Shown here: positions 8,998 through 16,357 of the stretch, piece after piece
Position numbering within the stretch: position 1 is the first letter of the stretch
How the letters are laid out: each line of letters opens with the position of its first letter
Source: Neorhizobium galegae
GTDB lineage: Bacteria > Pseudomonadota > Alphaproteobacteria > Rhizobiales > Rhizobiaceae
NCBI RefSeq assembly: GCF_017877135.1
Contig: NZ_JAGIPH010000006.1
Location: 62,001 to 126,000 of the forward strand
DNA: 64,000 nucleotides
Direction of reading: 5' to 3'
Notes under the pieces: generated by a model
Database searches by the model: none
The model's input: the letters and a program-made list of their open reading frames with translations, nothing else
What the model was told of the DNA's origin: nothing
Program-made: the position numbers and the translations under genes

Positions 8998-9860
8998 GAC
9001 TGCCCCTCCCCGAACAGCCGGGCCAGCCCGAAGCGGGCATTGCCGGCAAGCACCACGGAAAAGATGACGAGAAGCACCACCGACGAGATGGCAAAGGCCA
9101 GCGGATAATTGGCCACCCGCATCACGTCGTTGATCATGACGGAGACGATGCTGGCGCCGGCGCCGCCCAGCATCTGCACCTCGGTGGAGGAGCCCACCAC
9201 CATGACGAAGACGAAGAGAAAGCCGGCAAAGATGCCGGGCATGGTCAGCGGCACAACAATCGTCGAAAGCCGTGTCCAGAAGCCGGCGCCCAGATCCTCT
9301 GCGGCAACCAAGAGCACCGGATCGACCCTGCGCATCGACAGCAGCAGCGGAAAGGTGGCAAAGGGCAGGCAGGAGGCGACAAGCCCGACGAGGACGGCAA
9401 AATTGGAAAACAACAGCCAGTCGAGCGGCGCCGATAGAAGGCCCAGATGGATCAAGAGGTCATTGACCACCCCGGTTCGCCCCAGCACCAGCCGCCACGA
9501 GAAGGAGCGGATGAGGTAGGAGGTAAAGAAGGGCACCGTCATCAGCGCCAGAAGGATAAGAGAGAGGCGCCGTCCGGCGAGAAAATGCACCGCATAGGCG
9601 GTGGGCCAGCCGATGAGAAGACAGATCAGCGCCGTCAGAAGCGCTTTTCCCAGCGTCGAGACGATCACCATCCAGCGCCCGGCTTCCAGGATCGCTGCGT
9701 AGGAGCCGAGGTTGAAATCCGGCCGGATCCAGTAGGTCAAGGGATCCCAGGTCCAGACACTCCACACCACCACCACCATCAGCGGCAGGAAGCCGAGCAC
9801 GAGAATGGCCAGAAGCGGCAGCGCCATGAGGGCAAAGGCTGGGGGGAGGCGGCGGTTCAT
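8994..9860 (-). CDS. ABC transporter permease, PotB-like
   Basis: This 288-residue protein has six predicted helices and the EAA motif (VAAEDLGAGFWTRLSTIVVPLTMPG). It pairs with the PotC-like protein, with which it overlaps by 4 bases. A 283-base gap carrying a large palindromic repeat separates it from the upstream binding-protein gene. Confidence 0.9.
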   Translation of the reverse strand: MNRRLPPAFALMALPLLAILVLGFLPLMVVVVWSVWTWDPLTYWIRPDFNLGSYAAILEAGRWMVIVSTLGKALLTALICLLIGWPTAYAVHFLAGRRLSLILLALMTVPFFTSYLIRSFSWRLVLGRTGVVNDLLIHLGLLSAPLDWLLFSNFAVLVGLVASCLPFATFPLLLSMRRVDPVLLVAAEDLGAGFWTRLSTIVVPLTMPGIFAGFLFVFVMVVGSSTEVQMLGGAGASIVSVMINDVMRVANYPLAFAISSVVLLVIFSVVLAGNARFGLARLFGEGQS

Positions 9861-9934
9861 GGGGTTCCCTGGGTTCGGCGGATGGGTTTCAGGCTGTCGG
9901 TTCTGCGGTGGTTAAGGCTGTGCCGTGGCTTTAT

Positions 9935-10100
9935 CCCCCTCTGGCCTGCCGGCCATCTCCCCCACAAGGGGGGAGATCAATCCTGTCTGGCCTCGCGCCA
10001 GTCTTTGCTGATGCACAAAGCTTTCCAGTCGGCTTGAGGGATTAACCGTTCTGCAGGTCTCCCCCCTTGTGGGGGAGATGGCCGGCAGGCCAGAGGGGGA
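9935..10100. repeat. Rhizobial intergenic palindromic repeat, inverted pair
   Basis: Two arms of about 40 bases, one starting CCCCCTCTGGCCTGCCGG near 9935 and its reverse complement ending near 10100, flank about 85 bases of spacer. Each arm has its own small hairpin (CCCCCACAAGGGGGG type). The same unit recurs near 38500, 58265-58710 and 60450. It resembles RIME-type mosaic elements of rhizobia; the exact family is not verified. It fills the 9861-10143 gap between the binding-protein and permease genes. Confidence 0.8.
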
Positions 10101-10143
10101 AGGCACGCACCACGCTTCCCTCAACCTCCCGAAAACCCGACAC

Positions 10144-11319
10144 TCACGCGTTGCGCAGCTTCTGCCACCATTCCTCGTAAAGCTGGAAATTGTCCGGGCG
10201 GCAGTTCTGCCAGTAGACCTTGCCGGCGAACTTGGCCTTGACGTGGTCGCCGAGCGCCTGGACCTCTTCCGGCTTGTATTCCGACGGGTTTTTCTTGGCA
10301 TAGGCGACATTGTTGTCGGTCGGAACCAGATAGCCGCGCGACTTGCCGAGTTCGCAGCCATAGAGCCCGGCCAGCAGACCGTTGACGAAGGTGTGGGCAG
10401 CGTCGGTGACGCCGCGATCGCCGGCGCCCTTGAGAAGCACCGTGTTGTTGCCCCAGCCCTCATAGCCTTCGACGGGCGCGGCATATTCCACCTGAAGCCC
10501 GCGCTTGCGGCCCTCGTAGACGATCGGTTCCCAGCCGGTCATGGCGTCGACTTCCTGATCCGCCACCAGCTGTACGCCCTGTTCCCAGCCGTTCCAGAAG
10601 GTGCGGAACTGGCCGTCCTTCTTGTGCTTGATGAGGAATTCCATGACGAGGCCAAGTTCGGATTCGGACAGGTTGCCGGGATCCTTGATCGGCTTGTTTT
10701 CCGATTCCTTCAGATACATGGCGGTGAAGATGGCGCTGTTGATCCAGGCATCTTCCATGGCGACCCGGCCCTTGAGCTTCTTGTCGAAGATCACGCCGTA
10801 GCTGTCGACCTTGCCGAGCTTGTCGGGGCGGTAGATGATCGAATCGGCGTTGACGACGGTCGGGATGCTGTATTGCTTGCCGTTCTGGCGCAGATAGGGA
10901 ATGTCCTTGGCCCACTGCCAGATGCTCTCGTAGTTGGGGATCTTGGAGAGATCCCAGGGGATGATGACGCCCTGGCGCGCCATTTCCTTTTCTGCACCGC
11001 CCTGAAAGCCGCCGACATCGAAAAGCTCGTTGGCATTGCCGGCGGCAAGGCGGGCAAGCACCGGCCCGACATCGTTGCCGTTATCGGTAAATTCGGGCGC
11101 AACGCCCACCTGGCTTGCAAACTGCGCCCATTTTTCCCCGATATCGAGCGTGGCGGTCGCCCAGAAGGCGACACTTGCCGGGCTTTGCGCCATCGCCCGC
11201 GGCATGGCGCCAAGGCCCGCCATGGAAAATGCCGCCCCGCCGCCTGCCATCAACTGCAACAACTGGCGGCGCTTGAAATTGCTCGCTGCGGCCGAAGCCG
11301 AGTGTCTGTCCCCTGTCAT
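10144..11319 (-). CDS. ABC transporter substrate-binding protein, PotD/spermidine-type
   Basis: This 391-residue protein has an N-terminal export signal with a twin-arginine-like stretch (FKRRQLLQLMAGGGA) ending near MPRAMA. It then has a family-1/PotD-type fold, including NADSIIYRPDKLGKV and TGWEPIVYEGRKRG. The start is supported by AGGGGA seven bases upstream. It lies between the ATPase and permease genes of the same operon. The ligand is unknown. Confidence 0.87.
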   Translation of the reverse strand: MTGDRHSASAAASNFKRRQLLQLMAGGGAAFSMAGLGAMPRAMAQSPASVAFWATATLDIGEKWAQFASQVGVAPEFTDNGNDVGPVLARLAAGNANELFDVGGFQGGAEKEMARQGVIIPWDLSKIPNYESIWQWAKDIPYLRQNGKQYSIPTVVNADSIIYRPDKLGKVDSYGVIFDKKLKGRVAMEDAWINSAIFTAMYLKESENKPIKDPGNLSESELGLVMEFLIKHKKDGQFRTFWNGWEQGVQLVADQEVDAMTGWEPIVYEGRKRGLQVEYAAPVEGYEGWGNNTVLLKGAGDRGVTDAAHTFVNGLLAGLYGCELGKSRGYLVPTDNNVAYAKKNPSEYKPEEVQALGDHVKAKFAGKVYWQNCRPDNFQLYEEWWQKLRNA

Positions 11320-11383
11320 GTCATCCCCTTTTCTTTTAAAAAACCTTGGTGAACACAGTCAGTCTTCAGTCATGCGGCGCCGA

Positions 11384-12469
11384 TCAGGGATCGGCGGTTG
11401 GAATAAGCATCGCGCCACCGGCTGCGATTGTCACGGCAACGGTTTGGCCCGGCTCCGGCACCGGGCGGTCAGCCGCCTGCGTGACCACGACCGTCTGCCC
11501 GTCGGCAAAGGCCAGCGTCACGTCGTGATGCAGGCCGCGAAAGCGGCTCTCCACCATGGTCAGCATCATCCGGCCGGCGTGTTCCTGTAAAGGGATTTCG
11601 TCCTGCGATTGCAAAAAGAGCCGGTCCGGGCGCAGCGCCACCACCGTTTGCGAGGGCGCCGCGGGTCCGCCGATCCGGACCGGCACTTTCTGTCCGCAGA
11701 TCAGGGCGTATGCGGCATCCCCATGCCCGGTAACACCCTGGTGTTTCAGTTGAATGTCGATCCCGACGAAGCGGGCGACGAAGGCATTGGCCGGTTGATC
11801 GAAAAAGAGCGCCGGCCGATCGATCTGCTGCAGTCTGCCCTGATGCATCACGGCCATGCGGTCAGAGAGGCTGAGCGCCTCGTCCTGATTGTGGGTGACG
11901 AGGATGAAGGTCGCGCCAGTGCGCTTGTGCAGCCGGGCAAATTCATCGCGCATCTGCTGGCGCAGCCGCTCGTCGAGCCCCGTCAGCGGCTCGTCGAGGA
12001 GAAGGATGCCGGGCTCCATCACCAGCGCACGCGCGAGCGCCACACGCTGCCGCTGGCCACCGGACAAGAGGTTCACGTCGCGCGGTCCGAAGCCCGAAAG
12101 CTCCACCAGATCAAGCGCATCCTCCACCTTGACGGCCAGCGCCTTGCCGGAGAGGCCGCGCAGGGAAAGCCCGTAGCCGACATTTTTCGCAACACTCATG
12201 TGCGGAAAAAGGCCGAGCCCCTGGAACACGGTATTGACCGGACGCCGGTTGGCCGGGATGCCCGCCATGTCGCGTCCATCAAATGTGATGCGGCCGGCGG
12301 TCGGCTGGTCGAAGCCGCCGATCAGCTTCAACAGCGTGCTTTTCCCGCAACCGGACGAGCCCAAGAGGGTGAAGAACTCGCCGGCCCCGATCGAGAGCGT
12401 CACATCGTCCACGGCCCGGACAGGGCCGAATTCACGCGTGACAGCCTCGATCCCGATCGCAATCGCCAT
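11384..12469 (-). CDS. ABC transporter ATP-binding protein, PotA-like
   Basis: This 361-residue protein has Walker A GSSGCGKST, signature [16 protein letters not shown], Walker B ILLLDEP and the H loop LVTHNQDEA. A TOBE domain near residues 280-350 is typical of PotA/CysA/MalK-type ATPases. It starts one base after the hyuA stop, so the two are co-transcribed. It energises the PotB/PotC-like permeases. Confidence 0.92.
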   Translation of the reverse strand: MAIAIGIEAVTREFGPVRAVDDVTLSIGAGEFFTLLGSSGCGKSTLLKLIGGFDQPTAGRITFDGRDMAGIPANRRPVNTVFQGLGLFPHMSVAKNVGYGLSLRGLSGKALAVKVEDALDLVELSGFGPRDVNLLSGGQRQRVALARALVMEPGILLLDEPLTGLDERLRQQMRDEFARLHKRTGATFILVTHNQDEALSLSDRMAVMHQGRLQQIDRPALFFDQPANAFVARFVGIDIQLKHQGVTGHGDAAYALICGQKVPVRIGGPAAPSQTVVALRPDRLFLQSQDEIPLQEHAGRMMLTMVESRFRGLHHDVTLAFADGQTVVVTQAADRPVPEPGQTVAVTIAAGGAMLIPTADP

Positions 12470-12470
12470 G

Positions 12471-14546
12471 CTAGCCTGCCTCGCCCGCCCGCTCTGCGGC
12501 CTGCTCGGTGATGATCATGATGCCCTCCTCAGTCAACGCCAGCTGCTGGCCGGCCAGCACAAGAGTTGTGGCCGTTGGCTCCTCGACAATCAATGGGCCG
12601 GAAAGCCTCATCTGCGGGCAAAGATTTGCCCGCTGGTAGACCGGGCAGGACAGCCAGCCTTCGTCCCCGCCGAAATAGACCTCGCGGTGGCCGCTGATCG
12701 CCGCCTCCTTCGACTGAAGATCGCCGTTCATCTTCGGAATGGCAATCACCGGGCCGCTCAGAATGGCTTCCAGATGCAGCATAGTAATCTCGATGGCCGA
12801 ATGCGGCAGGCGGAAGGAATAGGCCTTCTCATGGGCGGCATGGAACCGTTCGGCGAAATCCGCCTCGGTATCGGCGCGTTCGAAACGGGTGAAGACACCG
12901 TGTTCCTGACCACGGTAACGCGCCTCGATGCTGTAGGCGAAGCGGATCTCCACCTCGGCGCCCTTGGCAAAATACTCCACCGCGTCCTGTTCAAGAGCAG
13001 TAAAGCGCGTTGCTGCCGTGGCAAGCGCCTCCGGCGAGAGCGGCGAGAACCAGGTGGAGCGGAAATCGGCGCGGGGTTCGGCCGCCAGCATGCCCCAGGC
13101 GGAAAAAATGCCCGGATGCAGCGGCACGACGGTCGATTTGACGTTGAGATCACGCCCCAGCCGCGCCGCAAGCGCCGGGCCCGCGCCCCCGCTGATCACG
13201 AAGGCTGCATCGCGCGGATCATGGCCGCGCTGCACCGTGACGAGCTTCAGGGCGTTGATCATGTTGGCATGGGCAATGTCGATGACGGCAAGGGCCGCAT
13301 CCTCGATCGACATGCCGAGCGGCACGGCAATCGTTTCGATGGCGGCCCGCGCCTTATCAAGATGAAGCGGCATCGTGCCGTTGGCAAAGGTGTCGGGGTC
13401 GAAAATGCCGACTGTCAGCAGCGCGTCGGAGATCGTCGGTCGGCTGCCGCCGCGGCCATAGCACGCCGGTCCCGGCAGGGAGCCTGCGCTTTCCGGGCCG
13501 ACCGACAGCGTGCCGCGCTGATCGATGCGGGCAATCGAGCCGCCGCCGGCGCCGATTTCAACGATATCCACCACTGGCACCTGCACGGCGTAACCGGGGT
13601 TGATACGGCTGCGCTCCAACCGGTATTCGCTGTCGAGCGTCGGGCGGCTGTTCTTGATGAGCGAGCATTTGGCGGTGGTTCCGCCGACATCAAGCGACAG
13701 GACCTCGCTTTCGCACAGCAGCGCTCCGATGCGGGCTGCCCCCGCAACACCGCCGGCAGGGCCCGATTCCACCAGCGTCAGCGGACTTTTCACCACCTGA
13801 TCGAAGGTCGCGATGCCGCCGTTCGATTGCATGGCATAATAGGGGCAGGTGAGATCGGTTTCGGTGAGCGCCTCTTCCAGCCGTTCGAAATAATACTCGA
13901 TGATCGGCTGCACATAGGCGTTCAGCACCACCGTGTTGGAGCGCTCGTATTCGCGCCACTGGCGCGACACTTCATGGCTTGCGCAAATGGTGGCACAGGG
14001 CAGCGCATCGGCCAGGATATCGGCGCACAGCGCCTCGTGCTCGGCATTCGCATAGCTGTGCAGGAAGAGGATGGCGACCGCCTCGACACCTTCTGCCAGG
14101 CAGGTCTTGATGATCGGCTTCAGGTCGTCCAGCTCCAGCCGGGTCAGCACCTTGCCCCTGGCATCGATGCGCTCGCGCACTTCAAAGCGCAGATGGCGCG
14201 GCACGAAGGGCTCGGGGCTGTGGAATTGCAGATTGTAGAGATCCGGCCGGTTGCCTCGGCCGATTTCCAAGACGTCGCGAAAGCCGGCGGTGGTCACGAG
14301 TGCCGTCTTGACGCCCTTGCGCTCGGTAATGGCGTTGATCACCGTGGTGCCGCCATGGGCAAAAAACGTCACGTCGCGCCGGCGCAGACCGTCGCGGTCC
14401 TCGGCTTCGGCAATCGCCTGCAGCACGCCGCGCGACTGATCATCGACAGTGGTGAGGCTTTTGGCGGTGAAGACTTCGCCGGTCACTTCGTCATAGCCGA
14501 CAAGATCGGTAAACGTGCCACCGACATCGGTTGCAAGCCTGATCAT
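12471..14546 (-). CDS. Hydantoinase/oxoprolinase subunit A
   Basis: The 691-residue protein starts MIRLATDVGGTFTDLV, the HyuA phosphate-binding motif, and has a second ATPase motif LSLDVGGTTAKCSLI near residue 290. With subunit B it forms an ATP-dependent amidohydrolase acting on cyclic amides such as hydantoins or 5-oxoproline; acetone- and acetophenone-carboxylase-type enzymes are relatives. The start is fixed by the 4-base overlap with hyuB. Association with an ABC importer and a regulator points to catabolism of an imported compound. Confidence 0.88.
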   Translation of the reverse strand: MIRLATDVGGTFTDLVGYDEVTGEVFTAKSLTTVDDQSRGVLQAIAEAEDRDGLRRRDVTFFAHGGTTVINAITERKGVKTALVTTAGFRDVLEIGRGNRPDLYNLQFHSPEPFVPRHLRFEVRERIDARGKVLTRLELDDLKPIIKTCLAEGVEAVAILFLHSYANAEHEALCADILADALPCATICASHEVSRQWREYERSNTVVLNAYVQPIIEYYFERLEEALTETDLTCPYYAMQSNGGIATFDQVVKSPLTLVESGPAGGVAGAARIGALLCESEVLSLDVGGTTAKCSLIKNSRPTLDSEYRLERSRINPGYAVQVPVVDIVEIGAGGGSIARIDQRGTLSVGPESAGSLPGPACYGRGGSRPTISDALLTVGIFDPDTFANGTMPLHLDKARAAIETIAVPLGMSIEDAALAVIDIAHANMINALKLVTVQRGHDPRDAAFVISGGAGPALAARLGRDLNVKSTVVPLHPGIFSAWGMLAAEPRADFRSTWFSPLSPEALATAATRFTALEQDAVEYFAKGAEVEIRFAYSIEARYRGQEHGVFTRFERADTEADFAERFHAAHEKAYSFRLPHSAIEITMLHLEAILSGPVIAIPKMNGDLQSKEAAISGHREVYFGGDEGWLSCPVYQRANLCPQMRLSGPLIVEEPTATTLVLAGQQLALTEEGIMIITEQAAERAGEAG

Positions 14547-16237
14547 GGGTTGAGTTCCTTCTGGTATCCATAGGTGTCCCGCGCGGCCGCTTCGCTGAGC
14601 AGTCCGTCGGTCAGATCCTGTTCGATGAGATGTTTTTCGCGCTCGGTGGGCGTGCCCCAGCCACCACCGCCGCCGGTCACGATGCGCAACACGTCGCCGG
14701 GGGAAAGCGAGATATGCGGCGCGCGACCGAATTCCCGGGTGTGACCGCTGGCGCCGCAGCGAACCTGCAGGCTGTTTGCCGTGCCGGAAAGCCCTCCCGC
14801 CATGCCCCAGGGCATTGTCGCCGTGCGGCCGAAGCTGCAATAGGCTTCAGCACCCTCGGCGCGGATTTCATATTCGCGGATAATGCCAAAGCCGCCGCGC
14901 CGGCGCCCGGCGCCGACGCCGCCCTCGACGTTCAGCGCATAGCGCCTGACGATCAGCGGAAACCGTGCCTCGATCGCCTCGACGGAGTAGTTATAGGTAT
15001 CGCCGTCGGTGAGCGCGATCAGCGCATTGGCGCCGTCGCGCCCTTCGCTCGCACCCCATCCGCCATGCTGCGGCTCGATATGGATGAAGGGCGCGCCCTG
15101 ATCGTCACGTCCGGAAATATAGACGACGCAGAGGCTGGAATAGGAGCCGGCGGAAAAGCGTGCCGGCATCAGCGGTGCGAGCGCCTTCCACACCAGTTCC
15201 GAGGCATGCACGGAGCCTTCGTAATACCAGCCGGTCGGCGAGGGCTTTTCGGCGGTGAAGATCGTGCCGGGGGGCGCAACGACCGAGAGCGGCCGGAACC
15301 AGCCCTCGTTGGAGGGCGCCTGCGGCCCGACCAGCGCCTTGACGATGGTGCGCACGGCCGATTCCAATGCGCCGCGGGCGCAGTTGATCGGCCCGGCAAC
15401 GGCCGGCGGGCAACCGGTGAAATCGGCAGTGATGCGATCGCCATCGATGGTGACGGCAACCGTCACGGGGATGGCCGCGGCACTGACGCCATCGCCATCG
15501 ATCACGTCATCGGCGCGGTAGATGCCATCGGGAAGTGCGGCAATCGCCGCCCGGCTCAGCCGCTCGCTGGTCGACAGCAGCTGGGTAAAGGCGCCGCGTA
15601 CGGTTAAGGCGCCGTATTTTTCCGCAATCTCGCCCATGCGGCGAGCCGCCACCCGGACTGTTGCGACCTGCGCCGTGAGATCGCCCAGCGCCACATCCGG
15701 CAGGCGGACGTTTTCGCGGATGATGTGCAGGATATCGTCGCAGAAGGCGTCAGCGCGGGCGATTTTCACGCCCGGCAGGCGAAGCCCTTCCTGGAACACC
15801 GAGGTGGCATCCGGTGCAAGGCTTCCCGGAACGGAGCCGCCGACATCGAGATAATGGGCCACATTGATCGCATAGGCAAGGAGCACGCCCTCAAAGAAGA
15901 TCGGCTTGACGATGGCAAAATCGCACGCATGGGTGCCGCCGGCATAAGGATCGTTGGTCAGAAGAATATCGCCATCGGCAAGACTGTCGCCGAAACGGGC
16001 GATCAGCGCCTTCACCTGCGCGCCGAACGTGCCGGTAAACAGTGTGATGCCGTTCATCTGCGCCACCAGTTCGCCCTCGGCGGTCAGCACGCCGCAGGCA
16101 AAATCCAGAACCTCATAGATGACAGGGCTCATGCTGGTGCGGGCCATGACGATGCCCATCTCGTCAACGGTGGCCAGCAGCTTTCCCTCGATGATCTCCT
16201 GCGTGACGGCATCGATCCGACCACCGGCTGCCTGCAT
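14543..16237 (-). CDS. Hydantoinase/oxoprolinase subunit B
   Basis: This 564-residue HyuB-type protein contains the family segments GDILLTNDPYAGGTHACD and ADFTGCPPAVAGPINC and the glycine-rich TGGGGGWGTP near the C-terminus. It is the first gene of the operon hyuB-hyuA-potA-potD-potB-potC. GCAGG lies about 8 bases before the ATG. The promoter must lie in 16238-16357, which holds a repeated GGGTAGG motif. Confidence 0.88.
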   Translation of the reverse strand: MQAAGGRIDAVTQEIIEGKLLATVDEMGIVMARTSMSPVIYEVLDFACGVLTAEGELVAQMNGITLFTGTFGAQVKALIARFGDSLADGDILLTNDPYAGGTHACDFAIVKPIFFEGVLLAYAINVAHYLDVGGSVPGSLAPDATSVFQEGLRLPGVKIARADAFCDDILHIIRENVRLPDVALGDLTAQVATVRVAARRMGEIAEKYGALTVRGAFTQLLSTSERLSRAAIAALPDGIYRADDVIDGDGVSAAAIPVTVAVTIDGDRITADFTGCPPAVAGPINCARGALESAVRTIVKALVGPQAPSNEGWFRPLSVVAPPGTIFTAEKPSPTGWYYEGSVHASELVWKALAPLMPARFSAGSYSSLCVVYISGRDDQGAPFIHIEPQHGGWGASEGRDGANALIALTDGDTYNYSVEAIEARFPLIVRRYALNVEGGVGAGRRRGGFGIIREYEIRAEGAEAYCSFGRTATMPWGMAGGLSGTANSLQVRCGASGHTREFGRAPHISLSPGDVLRIVTGGGGGWGTPTEREKHLIEQDLTDGLLSEAAARDTYGYQKELNP

Positions 16238-16314
16238 GTCTTGACCTGCCCTCTGCCCGTTCCCTGACGGTTGAAGATATGGCGGGTCGCAAAAGGGCGA
16301 CAGCCTGCCAAAAG

Positions 16315-16355
16315 GGTAGGCAGGCAGGCGCGCGTACCTACCCGTTCGGGTAGGT
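16315..16355. promoter_or_regulatory. GGGTAGG repeats and hairpin between regulator gene and hyuB
   Basis: A perfect 8-base stem ACCTACCC/GGGTAGGT with a GTTC loop lies just after the LuxR-family stop codon. A third copy, GGGTAGG, lies about 20 bases away toward hyuB. There is no T-tract, so a simple terminator is less likely than binding sites for the adjacent MalT-like activator. Coordinates may be off by one base. Confidence 0.45.
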
Positions 16356-16357
16356 GC

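Noticed and set aside
12198-14573. 791-codon plus-strand frame
   Set aside because: Antisense of hyuA, no domain and no ribosome site; hyuA itself has two clear ATPase motifs.
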